From: Tumebacillus lacus
GTDB lineage: Bacteria > Bacillota > Bacilli > Tumebacillales > Tumebacillaceae
Direction: 5' to 3'
Assembly: GCF_026410385.1 (NCBI RefSeq)
Contig: NZ_JAPMLT010000002.1
Span: 310,001-374,000 of the forward strand
Length of the DNA: 64,000 nt
Both the position numbers and the translations under genes were made by a program. Shown here piece after piece: positions 17,683 through 25,750 of the stretch. The stretch's first letter is position 1; the number at the start of each line of letters is the position of its first letter. The notes below the pieces were generated by a model. The model was not told the origin of the DNA. It saw only the letters and a list, made by a program, of their open reading frames with translations, and made no database searches.

Positions 17683-18537
17683 TTATTTACCTGCTGCTTT
17701 GCGTTGCAGGTAGCGACTCGGCAAGCCGATCAAAAGGTTCAGCAGCAGGACGACGATGACGAGCAGGGCAGCCGTGCCTTCCGCGATCTCCATCGCGTCC
17801 GGGACGAGACCTTCGGAGCGCACGTACCAGAGACGGACGGCCAACGTTTCACCCGAAGCAAACACGTTGAAGTCAGGAGCGAAGCGCGATACGGTCACAC
17901 CGGCGGTGAAGATCAGGATCGCCGATTCGCCCAGTGCACGTCCTGCGACCAGCGTGATGCCGGTGACGAGACCTGGCAGCGCGGTCGGGATCAGCACTTT
18001 GCGGATCGTCTGCCATTTGGTCGCACCGAGCGCGGCAGACGCTTCCCGATAGGAGTCCGGCACGGCGCGCAACGTCTCTTCCGTGACGCGCACGAGCACC
18101 GGCAGATTGAGCAGGGCGAGGGTCAGTGCCCCGCCGAGGATCGTGAAGCCAAGGCCGAACGTGGTGACGAAGACCAGCATCCCGAACAGACCGAAGACGA
18201 TCGACGGGACGGAGGACAGCATTTCCGTGGAGAGGCGAACCAGATCGGTGAACCAGTTCTTTTTGGCGTATTCGGACAGCCAGATGCCGGCGCCGATGCC
18301 AAACGGGATGGAGAACAGGAGCGACAGGAACAGGATGTAGAACGAGTTGAACAACTGCGGGCCGACCCCGCCGCCGGCGATGATCTCTTGCGGTTTGCCG
18401 GTGATAAAGTCCCAGGACAGATGCGGCAGACCGGCCGCAAGGATGTGCCACAGGAACCAGATCAGAATGCCGAGAATCGTAAAGCCGAACATCCAAAAGA
18501 CGAGGTTGGCGATGTTGTTTGTGAGTTTCGAGTTCAT
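17683..18537 (-). CDS. pstA: Phosphate ABC transporter permease PstA
   Basis: 284 residues with about six membrane segments. The EAA loop is [25 protein letters not shown], contacting PstB. The pattern [22 protein letters not shown] near the N-terminus is typical of PstA. It abuts pstC: the pstC stop immediately precedes the pstA start. Confidence 0.96.
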   Translation of the reverse strand: MNSKLTNNIANLVFWMFGFTILGILIWFLWHILAAGLPHLSWDFITGKPQEIIAGGGVGPQLFNSFYILFLSLLFSIPFGIGAGIWLSEYAKKNWFTDLVRLSTEMLSSVPSIVFGLFGMLVFVTTFGLGFTILGGALTLALLNLPVLVRVTEETLRAVPDSYREASAALGATKWQTIRKVLIPTALPGLVTGITLVAGRALGESAILIFTAGVTVSRFAPDFNVFASGETLAVRLWYVRSEGLVPDAMEIAEGTAALLVIVVLLLNLLIGLPSRYLQRKAAGK

Positions 18538-19449
18538 CTACACAGCCCTCCGGCGCGCAACCACGCGAATGATCAGGATCAAAGACAGCGAGACGAGCAA
18601 CAGGACGAGCGACATCATAAACAGGGCGTTGTTGGTCGTCGAGCCAAACGGCGACGCCATCTCTTTGACGATCTGCGTCGTCAGGACGGACGTCGGTTCG
18701 GTCAGACCCTTCGGCAGGATCGGCGCGTTGCCGATGACCATCTGCACCGCCATCGCTTCCCCGATGGCGCGGCCCATGCCGAGGATCACCCCGGTGAGAA
18801 TGCCGGGGGAAGCAGCCGGGAGCAGCACTTTGCGGATCGTCTGCCAGCGGGTCGCCCCCAGCGCGTACGACGCTTCTTCCAGCGCGACAGGCAGCGTGCG
18901 CAGGGCATCTTCGCTGACGGAGAGGATCGTCGGCAGGATCATGATCGCGAGGATTAACGCAGCCGGCAACAGACCGAAACCGGCCGTTCCAAAGATCCCG
19001 CCGAAGAACGGCACAAACACGGTCAAGCCGACCAGACCGTAGACGACAGACGGAATGCCGACAAACAGGTCGGTCGCCGGACGCATGATCTCGCGCATCC
19101 AGTTCGGCGCGATCTTCGCCATGAACACCGCTCCGCCCACAGCCAACGGGACGGCGATCACCAGTGCGAGGCCGGTGACCAGGAACGAACCGAGGATAAA
19201 CGCCAACGCCCCGTACTTGCCTTCACCGGGCGTCCAGTCGGTGGTGAAGAAAAACTCGGCGATGCCGGCTTCCGGATCGCCAAACATCTTGATCCCTTGA
19301 TTGCCGACGAACAGGATGATCGAGAAAATAATCAACGCCACAAAGGCAGCGCTCCCCACGAAGAGCCAGTGCATCAGGCGGTCGTTGCGTTTCACCGCAC
19401 GGGTATAGCTCGGCGGTGAGCTGTTTTGTTCTGCTGCTTTGATTGCCAC
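18538..19449 (-). CDS. pstC: Phosphate ABC transporter permease PstC
   Basis: About 303 residues from a GTG at 19449 (GGAGGGAG 8 nt upstream). N-terminal membrane segment LFVGSAAFVALIIFSIILFV, the PstC extracytoplasmic part, and the EAA loop [25 protein letters not shown] are present. It pairs with PstA to form the phosphate channel. It is separated from pstS by a strong hairpin that may lower its dose relative to PstS. Confidence 0.96.
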   Translation of the reverse strand: MAIKAAEQNSSPPSYTRAVKRNDRLMHWLFVGSAAFVALIIFSIILFVGNQGIKMFGDPEAGIAEFFFTTDWTPGEGKYGALAFILGSFLVTGLALVIAVPLAVGGAVFMAKIAPNWMREIMRPATDLFVGIPSVVYGLVGLTVFVPFFGGIFGTAGFGLLPAALILAIMILPTILSVSEDALRTLPVALEEASYALGATRWQTIRKVLLPAASPGILTGVILGMGRAIGEAMAVQMVIGNAPILPKGLTEPTSVLTTQIVKEMASPFGSTTNNALFMMSLVLLLVSLSLILIIRVVARRRAV

Positions 19450-19532
19450 AGGTCCTACTCCCTCCACGTATCAGAAATGAGGAATTTTTTATAATTTCTA
19501 GACAAATTTTACAATTACCTCCGTAACGTGCG

Positions 19533-19567
19533 GTAAGGGACGGCGTATTGGTGCGCCGTCCCTTCCG
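19533..19567 (-). other. Intercistronic pstS-pstC hairpin
   Basis: An 11-bp perfect stem (AAGGGACGGCG / CGCCGTCCCTT) with an 8-nt loop lies between pstS and pstC. No T-run follows, so it is more likely an mRNA-processing or 3'-protecting element than a terminator. This is the usual place for differential expression of the binding protein. Confidence 0.7.
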
Positions 19568-19591
19568 ATCCGAGTCAGAGGGTGAATCTTA

Positions 19592-20476
19592 TTATTTTTT
19601 CATTTTGGAAACCGGGATGAACTTGAGGGCTTCCACGTTTTTCGATTGGAACTCGTCGGACATCATGTAGTCGAGGAATGCTTTGGTCGCGCCGGTCGGC
19701 TCGCCCTTGGTGTACATGTGTTCGAATGCGTAGAGTTTGTACGTCCCGTTGTAGATGTTTTCCGGCTTGTATTCCACGCCTTCAAACTTCAAGGTTTTGA
19801 CTTTTGCGTCCGCATACGGAGCGTCCATATAGCCGATCGAACCTGCGGTTTGTTCCACTGCGGTGCGCAGTGCGCCGGTCGAGTCTTGCGCGATCGCGTC
19901 TTTCGCGAAGTCTTTGCCTTCCGGAAGCACGAGCTTTTTGATCAGTTTGCGGGAGCCGGACGACTCGGCGCGGCCGACGATGGTGATCTTTTGATCAGCG
20001 CCGCCGACGTCTTTCCAGTTGGTGATCTCGCCGGTGAAGATCTTGCCCGCTTGCTCTTTGGTCAGGTTGTCGACGGTGACGTCTTTGTTGGTGACCAGTA
20101 CGAACGGAGCGACTGCGACTTGATGATCGACGAGACCTTTATCCTTATATTCATCTCCTGCCTCAACGTCGGAGTTGCCGATGTTGACGGAGCCTTCAGC
20201 CACTTGTTTCAGACCGGTGCCGGAGCCGCCGCCTGCGACGTCTACGGTGACGTTCTTGTGTTTTTCTTGGAATTCGGCAGCCGCTTGTTTGACCAGCGGC
20301 AGCAATGCGGTCGAACCGGATGCGGTGACTTTGCCGGACAGTTCGCTGCCCGACGGCGCGGTGGTGCCGCCTTGATTTTGTTCTTCCGTTTTATCTGCGC
20401 CGCAACCTGCCATCAAACCTGCGGTCATCGCTGCGATCAACCCCAGAGTCGCTGCCTTCTTCGCATTACCAAACAC
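19592..20476 (-). CDS. pstS: Phosphate-binding lipoprotein PstS
   Basis: About 294 residues. The GTG at 20476 is preferred, with GGGGG 7 nt upstream; an upstream in-frame extension would bury the signal peptide. Lipobox LMAGCG follows a short hydrophobic segment, so the mature protein is membrane-anchored. Phosphate-contact patterns are present: GSTALLPLVKQAAAEF, DVAGGGSGTGLKQVAEG, and RAESSGSRKL. First gene of the Pho operon. Confidence 0.95.
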   Translation of the reverse strand: MFGNAKKAATLGLIAAMTAGLMAGCGADKTEEQNQGGTTAPSGSELSGKVTASGSTALLPLVKQAAAEFQEKHKNVTVDVAGGGSGTGLKQVAEGSVNIGNSDVEAGDEYKDKGLVDHQVAVAPFVLVTNKDVTVDNLTKEQAGKIFTGEITNWKDVGGADQKITIVGRAESSGSRKLIKKLVLPEGKDFAKDAIAQDSTGALRTAVEQTAGSIGYMDAPYADAKVKTLKFEGVEYKPENIYNGTYKLYAFEHMYTKGEPTGATKAFLDYMMSDEFQSKNVEALKFIPVSKMKK

Positions 20477-20543
20477 TGAAAGTCCCCCTTTGAGTGGTTC
20501 CTGTATCGTTGCGTTGTGAGTGATTGTGTTGCTTACAGTTCTC

Positions 20544-20597
20544 ATACTAGCAGTGCTACGTAAATCTAGTTCCGGACTCACGTAAAGGTATTGTAAA
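20544..20597 (-). promoter_or_regulatory. Pho-box-like repeats and promoter of pstS
   Basis: On the minus strand TTTACA (20592-20597), TTTACG (20581-20586) and TTTACG (20559-20564) lie 11 and 22 nt apart, all on one helical face. Bacillus PhoP binds TT(A/T/C)ACA-like hexamers with an 11-bp period. A -10-like TAGTAT with extended element (20544-20549) follows about 9 nt downstream. Confidence 0.72.
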
Positions 20598-20611
20598 TTC
20601 GCATCTGTTGA

Positions 20612-22285
20612 TCAGACATGAAACTTGCCAATCGTCTCACGCATCTCCTGTGCCATCCGCGCCAAACTCTGGACCATGCCGAACACATCTTCCATCGATT
20701 CCAACTGGATGACGGAGGAATGGGCACATAATGTAGAATGCTCTGCAGAGACACCTGAAATGCGCGCCATCTCATCAATCGACTCAGCGACCAACCCGGC
20801 CCCGGCGGAGATCTGCTCGGACGCGCCGGAGATCTCTTGCACCTGAGCAGCCACACCTGCCGCCGAAGCGGCGATCCGCTCAAACGCCGCTCCTGCCGCC
20901 TCCACCAACTCCAGCCCGTCCTGCACCTCGACGGTGCCTTCCTGCATCGACAGCACGACGCCGTGCGTGTGCGCCTGCATCTCGCGGATCAACGCGGAGA
21001 TCTCCCCTGCCGACGACGCGCTCTGCTCCGCCAGTTGGCGCACCTCGTCGGCGACCACCGCAAAACCGCGCCCCTGCTCGCCGGCCCTCGCCGCCTCAAT
21101 CGCCGCATTCAACGCCAACAGATGTGTCTGTGCCGCGATCTCGGTGATCACATCGATGATCTGCCCGACCCGCTGCGACCGCTGTTCGAGCCCCGCGACA
21201 GATGCGGCCATCCGCTCGGTCGACTGCGAGATCGACGCCATCTGCTCCACGGCGCGAGTCACCGCCGCGTTGCCTTGAGCCGCCACCTCTGTCGTCGCCT
21301 CCGAAGCCCGCTCGACGTCCTGCGACGTTTGGACCACCCGCGCGAGGGCGGCCGTCACCTGCTCCATCGCCGCTGCGCTCTCTCCCGCTGCCGCCGCTTG
21401 CGTTTTGGCGCCGACCGCCACTTCCTGGATCGTCGCCGCCACAGAGCGGATGCCGTCCGCCGTCCCCTCGCTGCTCGCCGCCAGCTCCTCCGAAGCGGCC
21501 GCCAATTGCTCGGCCGCTCCATGCATCTGCCCGATCATGCCGCGCAGATGATCGGCCATCCCATTCACCGCCACGCCGAGCTCCCTGATCTCGCGCAATC
21601 GATACGCGGCCGGGTCGATCCGCTCTGACAGATCACCGCCCGCCACCTTTTGCATCAAAGCCCGCACCTCTCCGAGCGGCTGCGCGATGCCCCGCCGCAC
21701 AAACAGCCGGACAAAGACGGCCGTGAGCAGCAACGCTCCCGCTCCGACCGACACGGCGATGTTGCGCAGATGCAACAGCGGTGTCATCGTGTCGGCGAAC
21801 GGCACAGCCGCCACGTAGAGCAGACTGCGCTCTGGGATAAACTGATACGCCACCATCATCTCTTCTCCGTCCAGCGTCTCCTGCCGCACCCCCTGCCGGT
21901 CAGCCCGCATGCGCGCCGCCATCTCAGCCGGCAGCGTCCACGCCGACCCGCCCAGATCCACGGCGGTGCCCTGCTCCTCGATCAACGCCATGCGAACATG
22001 CCAGCCCAGCCCGGCAAACTGCTTGCGCTCCCCGCCGGTCAGCAAGTGCAGCTCGCGTTGAAACTCCTCATTGTTCGTCGTCTGCAACAAAATACCAACC
22101 TGCTTGGCCACCGTGCCGACATGACCCTTCATTTGAAACTCCGCCGTCTGACCCAGATCCTCTTTCACAATCCAGTACATCGTCGCCCCCAGCACACACA
22201 CGACAAAGAGCAAGAGCAGCGACACAAACCCGATCAAACGCGTTTGCATCGACAGACCCTTGCTCTTTCCGGTACCCTTTTCCAT
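20612..22285 (-). CDS. Methyl-accepting chemotaxis protein
   Basis: 557 residues: TM about 17-37, a periplasmic-type sensor domain of about 150 residues, TM about 185-205, HAMP ([27 protein letters not shown]). A long signalling coiled coil follows, with the hairpin tip [39 protein letters not shown]. No CheB/CheR pentapeptide tether is seen (ends GKFHV). The ligand is unknown. It is preceded by a roughly 560-nt leader with a c-di-GMP-I riboswitch, several hairpins and a tiny ORF. Confidence 0.95.
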   Translation of the reverse strand: MEKGTGKSKGLSMQTRLIGFVSLLLLFVVCVLGATMYWIVKEDLGQTAEFQMKGHVGTVAKQVGILLQTTNNEEFQRELHLLTGGERKQFAGLGWHVRMALIEEQGTAVDLGGSAWTLPAEMAARMRADRQGVRQETLDGEEMMVAYQFIPERSLLYVAAVPFADTMTPLLHLRNIAVSVGAGALLLTAVFVRLFVRRGIAQPLGEVRALMQKVAGGDLSERIDPAAYRLREIRELGVAVNGMADHLRGMIGQMHGAAEQLAAASEELAASSEGTADGIRSVAATIQEVAVGAKTQAAAAGESAAAMEQVTAALARVVQTSQDVERASEATTEVAAQGNAAVTRAVEQMASISQSTERMAASVAGLEQRSQRVGQIIDVITEIAAQTHLLALNAAIEAARAGEQGRGFAVVADEVRQLAEQSASSAGEISALIREMQAHTHGVVLSMQEGTVEVQDGLELVEAAGAAFERIAASAAGVAAQVQEISGASEQISAGAGLVAESIDEMARISGVSAEHSTLCAHSSVIQLESMEDVFGMVQSLARMAQEMRETIGKFHV

Positions 22286-22396
22286 AGATGCCCCTCCCCA
22301 CCAATGTTGTCATCGCCAGTATGACGTAACATTGTGAACGTCAGATGGAGGTTTCGTAAAGTTCCGCACATCAAAAGAGTCATTATTCAGAATCTT

Positions 22397-22432
22397 CTAC
22401 ATATAGTAAGAACAACTTCTTCTTCTTTTCAT
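22397..22432 (-). CDS. Possible 11-residue leader peptide (MKRRRSCSYYM)
   Basis: A tiny ORF with a near-perfect Shine-Dalgarno sequence (AAAGGAGGTC, 22438-22447) 5 nt before ATG. It encodes three consecutive AGA arginine codons and two tyrosines, then stops 110 nt before the chemoreceptor. Such a strong ribosome site on so short an ORF suggests a leader or uORF, but it could be chance. Confidence 0.4.
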   Translation of the reverse strand: MKRRRSCSYYM

Positions 22433-22456
22433 GATCTGACCTCCTTTACGACGATT

Positions 22457-22494
22457 GGCCCCCTCCCGTATCCGGGACGGGGCCACTTTTTTTG
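22457..22494. terminator. GC-rich hairpin with T-run on the plus strand
   Basis: GGCCCC-CTCCCGTATCCGGGAC-GGGGCC followed by seven Ts on the plus strand. As a terminator it would act on plus-strand (antisense) transcription toward the riboswitch. On the minus strand it is a hairpin just upstream of the leader ORF ribosome site. Confidence 0.6.
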
Positions 22495-22516
22495 CTCCTG
22501 CACCAAGATCCGGACA

Positions 22517-22594
22517 CACAAAAACCCCCACAACGTACAACGAGCGCTTCTGGAGGTTGGGGGACCGTCCAGAGCGCTCGTTGTGTGGGGGGTA
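22517..22594 (-). terminator. Very long hairpin terminator in the chemoreceptor leader
   Basis: An outer CCCCCAC/GTGGGGG stem and an inner ACAACGAGCGC/GCGCTCGTTGT plus TCTGGA/TCCAGA stem, interrupted by small bulges, give about 24 bp. On the minus strand the stem is followed by TTTTTG. It is the second terminator-like structure after the riboswitch. Confidence 0.65.
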
Positions 22595-22647
22595 GGGGGA
22601 TTACAAAAAGGGTAAAAATGAGAGAATGCTACCCGATGAGTCAAAAG

Positions 22648-22692
22648 CTGAACTAAAATATCCGCATTCGCGGGTTGCCGAATGCGGATACA
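22648..22692 (-). terminator. Terminator, probable riboswitch expression platform
   Basis: TATCCGCATTCG pairs perfectly with CGAATGCGGATA (12 bp), followed by TTTTAGTT on the minus strand, about 45 nt downstream of the GEMM-I aptamer. An ACGGT/ACCGT stem between them (about 22698-22728) could be part of the switching structure. Confidence 0.72.
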
Positions 22693-22732
22693 GGTCAGTA
22701 CCGTCGGGGAACGGTATCTGAGAACCGTATCA

Positions 22733-22830
22733 ATCAGCAACCTGGCAGTCGTAGCTGGTTTAGGGAGAACCAGCCTTAGACCCATGGCTTTGCGTCGCCG
22801 CCTTTCGACGGGTTTGCCTTTATTGATTGA
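22733..22830 (-). ncRNA. Cyclic di-GMP-I (GEMM-I) riboswitch, copy 1
   Basis: Reading the minus strand, the aptamer shows AAAGGCAAACC, a GUCGAAAGGCGGC hairpin with a GAAA-type loop, GACGCAAAGCC, GGGUCUAAGG, a variable stem (CUGGUUCUCCCUAAACCAG) and CUACGACUGCCAGGUUGC. These are the conserved elements of the GEMM-I class in order. It precedes a terminator and the chemoreceptor gene, so c-di-GMP is predicted to control that gene. Confidence 0.92.
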
Positions 22831-22846
22831 CTCATCTTATGGCTTT

Positions 22847-22875
22847 ATTATATAACGCAGTCTTCTCTCTGCCTA
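22847..22875 (-). promoter_or_regulatory. Promoter of the riboswitch-chemoreceptor transcript
   Basis: TAGGCA (22870-22875), 17-nt spacer and a perfect TATAAT (22847-22852) on the minus strand, ending just before the aptamer. Confidence 0.75.
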
Positions 22876-22907
22876 TAGGTCTTTTGTCCTAAAATGAAAG
22901 TGATCGA

Positions 22908-23345
22908 CTAGGCCGGTTCGTCGCTCCAAAACGCCGCCAGAGTCGGCACCACTTCCTCGACCCGCATCTTGCTCCGCAGATCGAACACGCACTGCACGCC
23001 TCTCCCTTTGCGGCGCAAGATCCCCGCGATCTGTCCCTCGGCATCGCCGTCCGCTGCCAGCAGCCGGACGGTGTACCGCTTGGACGAGATCGCCTCCACG
23101 ATCCGGGCCGTCTCATCCTGCGAGCCGCAATCGACCACAAACACTTCCAGATCACGACCGACAAACGGTTCTGCTGTCGTCAGGGTGCGCAGAAGGCCTT
23201 CGATGTAAGAGGCCCCTTCCCGCACGATCAGGATCGCCGTCACCGGCACCCCCCGACGGCTTTGGATCATCCAGTGACGCAACAGCTTCCACACGACTAT
23301 GAACAGTCCGTACAGGGCAAATCCCCAAATCAAAAGGGCGAGCAC
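22908..23345 (-). CDS. Membrane-anchored, glycosyltransferase-2-like small protein
   Basis: About 145 residues from a GTG at 23345 with AAGGAGGT 7 nt upstream. One N-terminal membrane segment (VLALLIWGFALYGLFIVVWKLL) is followed by a short GT-A-like core (VPVTAILIVREGASYIEGLLRTL ... LEVFVVDCGSQDETARIVEAI). The order resembles the start of a family 2 glycosyltransferase, but the acceptor/catalytic half is missing and no DxD is seen. It is probably not an active transferase. It lies directly downstream of degU. Function unknown. Confidence 0.75.
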   Translation of the reverse strand: MLALLIWGFALYGLFIVVWKLLRHWMIQSRRGVPVTAILIVREGASYIEGLLRTLTTAEPFVGRDLEVFVVDCGSQDETARIVEAISSKRYTVRLLAADGDAEGQIAGILRRKGRGVQCVFDLRSKMRVEEVVPTLAAFWSDEPA

Positions 23346-23414
23346 TCTTGACACCTCCTTCGACAGTGTCAATATATGCCGCCCTTCTTTGTCCGTGTGC
23401 GTCTTGCTTTTGCC

Positions 23415-24107
23415 TTACAGGATGACCCAACTGCGCTTGGCAGCCGTGATCACCGCTTGCGTGCGGTCGTCGACGCTCAGCTTGCCAAGGATGGAGGAGA
23501 CGTGATTTTTGACCGTCTTCTCCGAGATGTACAGCACCTCGCCGATCGTGCGGTTGCTTTTGCCTTCCGCCATCAGCTTGAGGATCTCCATCTCGCGCTG
23601 GGTGAGGATCGACTGCCACTCGTAGTTGAGCGACGGTTCGTGACTCGACTCAAAGTCGCCGTCGTACACTTGCTCCGACAGACGCTTGAACTCGTCGAGC
23701 AATTTGGTCGTCACTTGCGGGTGGATAAACGAACTGCCCTCCGCGACCTGACGCACCGCGTCGACCAACACGTTCGATTCCACGTCTTTTAACAGGTAGC
23801 CGTTCGCACCGGCCCGAATCGTCTCAAAGATGTAGGCTTCATCATCGTGGATCGAAAGGATGAGCACCTTGATCTCCGGAGCCGTCTCCTTGATCAGACG
23901 CGTCGCGTCGACCCCTGTCATCTTCGGCATGTTGATGTCCATCAATACGACGTCCGGCTGGATATCGAGCGCCATCTGCGAGGCGTTTTCACCGTCGCTC
24001 GCCTCGCCGACGATCTCGATGTCGTCCTCCAGCTCAAAGATCCGCCGCAGGCCCTGTCGAAACAGAGTGTGGTCATCGGCCAAAAGCAGACCGATTTTAC
24101 GTTGCAT
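23415..24107 (-). CDS. degU: Response regulator DegU (NarL/LuxR family)
   Basis: 230 residues. The receiver phospho-acceptor Asp is in DVVLMDINMPKMTGVD with later T/S and K (LLKDVES). The C-terminal LuxR-type HTH is LTQREMEILKLMAEGKSNRTIGEVLYISEKTVKNHVSSILGKL. DegU governs exoenzymes, motility and competence in Bacillus. Here that fits neighbours such as the flagellar, com and exported-protein genes. Directly after degS. Confidence 0.95.
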   Translation of the reverse strand: MQRKIGLLLADDHTLFRQGLRRIFELEDDIEIVGEASDGENASQMALDIQPDVVLMDINMPKMTGVDATRLIKETAPEIKVLILSIHDDEAYIFETIRAGANGYLLKDVESNVLVDAVRQVAEGSSFIHPQVTTKLLDEFKRLSEQVYDGDFESSHEPSLNYEWQSILTQREMEILKLMAEGKSNRTIGEVLYISEKTVKNHVSSILGKLSVDDRTQAVITAAKRSWVIL

Positions 24108-24125
24108 CTCTTGACCCTCCCTTAC

Positions 24126-25271
24126 CTACTCTCGGATCGGCAGCGAGATCATGATCCGCGTGCCCATCTTCGGCGCAGATTTGATCTCTACTTTTCCGTC
24201 CAGCAGCTGAATGCGCTCCTGGATGCCGAGCAGTCCGAAATGGCCGTCCTCCCGGCTGACCATCGCATCCTCCACGGCAAACCCGACACCGTCATCATCT
24301 ATGTGCACCAAAATGTGGTCTTCTGCCAGCTCCAGCTTGACAGTCGCCACACGTGCTTTTGCATGCTTTGTCACGTTGTTCAACGCTTCTTGGACTGAGC
24401 GGAAGATTGCGACTTCGAGCCCGCTGTTGAAGCGTTTTTCACGTCCGAACACCTTCAGTTCGGAGATGATCTTGTTTTTCTCTTGGAAATCGGCCAGATA
24501 GCGGCGCAGCGTCGGAACGATCCCCAGATCGTCGAGCGCCATCGGTCGCAGGCCAAAGATGATCTGCCGCACTTCGGCGAGTGAGGCGCGCACCATCTCT
24601 TTTAAATCGCGCAGTTCCGTACGCACTTTGGCAACGTCGCGGTCGAGCATTTTTTCGCAGATCTCCGCGCGCAGCACGACGTTGGCCATCATCTGGGCCG
24701 GGCCGTCGTGGATCTCGCGGGCGACTCGCTTGCGTTCCTCTTCTTGCGCGAGGATGACGCGGATCCCGAGGTACTGGCGCTGTTCGGCGTTTTTCAGCGC
24801 AGTGCCGAGATGTTGCAGGTCGCCGGACAGATACGAAAAGGCCACATCGAGCTGCGTAATCAAAGACTCCGCCCTTGCGATCGTCTGTTCGAGGTTGCGC
24901 AGCCGCCGGTCGAGATCATCCCGTCTCGTCCGCAATTGCTGTTCGCGCTCTCTCGTGACCATCACTTGCGTCTGGAGGTAATGTGCATCGTCATACGCTT
25001 GTTTGATCGCATCTTCCGTGTATTTATCGAAATCGCGACTGACATCGGCCAGCTTTTTGCGCGCCAGGCGGTATCTCGCCTCCAGACGGTCCACTTCGCT
25101 GATCGTCTCATGAACGAGCTTTTGCAGCGCCGTCAGCTCATCGCGCAACGCCTGTCCCTCTTTGCGCGCACTCTCCGCGATCTCGTAGACTTGGTGTTTT
25201 CCGTCTTCGATCGCTTCCAGGGTCGCTTGAATGGCGTTGTCCAACAGCTTGGAATTGTTTTCAGCTGCCAT
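24126..25271 (-). CDS. degS: Sensor histidine kinase DegS
   Basis: About 381 residues, cytoplasmic. A long N-terminal coiled coil (DegS sensor domain) is followed by HisKA_3 with phospho-acceptor in REIHDGPAQMMANVVLRAEI. HATPase follows with NNVTKHAKARVATVKL, VHIDDDGVGFAVED and GHFGLLGIQERIQLLDG. The start is chosen at the second of two tandem ATGs (GGGGG 7 nt upstream). It partners the adjacent DegU. Confidence 0.95.
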   Translation of the reverse strand: MAAENNSKLLDNAIQATLEAIEDGKHQVYEIAESARKEGQALRDELTALQKLVHETISEVDRLEARYRLARKKLADVSRDFDKYTEDAIKQAYDDAHYLQTQVMVTREREQQLRTRRDDLDRRLRNLEQTIARAESLITQLDVAFSYLSGDLQHLGTALKNAEQRQYLGIRVILAQEEERKRVAREIHDGPAQMMANVVLRAEICEKMLDRDVAKVRTELRDLKEMVRASLAEVRQIIFGLRPMALDDLGIVPTLRRYLADFQEKNKIISELKVFGREKRFNSGLEVAIFRSVQEALNNVTKHAKARVATVKLELAEDHILVHIDDDGVGFAVEDAMVSREDGHFGLLGIQERIQLLDGKVEIKSAPKMGTRIMISLPIRE

Positions 25272-25361
25272 CATCGCTCCCCCTGCCATCCCAAAGAATT
25301 GTGCATACCCATACGTATTCCATGTCAGTCTGGTTTTTCCTGCTCATGCAACCCTTCCTTC

Positions 25362-25412
25362 TTTAGGCAAAAAAAAGAGGAGGGCGCGACTGGGTGTGCC
25401 GCGCCCCCCAGT
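25362..25412 (-). terminator. Terminator-like hairpin in the degS leader
   Basis: GGGCGCG pairs with CGCGCCC around an 11-nt loop, followed by TCCTC and eight Ts on the minus strand, about 95 nt upstream of degS. No gene lies upstream on this strand for hundreds of bases, so it would act as an attenuator of degSU rather than as an end-of-gene terminator. The rest of the 25290-25750 gap shows no coding signal. Confidence 0.65.
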
Positions 25413-25665
25413 GCAATGGGGTAAGGGTGTATGCCAATAGGATACGGAGCGTTTTGCGGGTCTGTGGGGGTCAAATCTGACAACTGAAAAAATTCTTTTG
25501 AAAAACTCGACGTGCTTCCCAGATTTGCTCGTATCATTCGACAAAACATTACGCGATTTTCACAAAAACCCTTGTAACGCCTATAAAAAGCAAGCAAGTC
25601 TAAGCATACACCCTGCGCGGCGGCGTTCACTAAACGCCAAAGAACGCCTTCAAATCTCGTATTTT

Positions 25666-25694
25666 TTGATTTTAAATAGCAGTGTTGCTATGAT
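25666..25694 (+). promoter_or_regulatory. Promoter with internal palindrome for the 25751 regulator
   Basis: TTGATT (25666-25671), 17-nt spacer, TATGAT (25689-25694). The inverted repeat ATAGCA-GTGT-TGCTAT (25676-25691) fills the spacer and overlaps the -10, an ideal site for autorepression. Confidence 0.68.
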
Positions 25695-25750
25695 AAAGCC
25701 AACGAATTCAGAATCGGCACTTCCGATTTATAAATAAGGAGGTTTCCTAC

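Noticed and set aside
22334-22615. 93-codon plus-strand ORF over the chemoreceptor leader
   Set aside because: Covers hairpins and repeats, lacks a ribosome site and any domain; the region is explained as a minus-strand leader.
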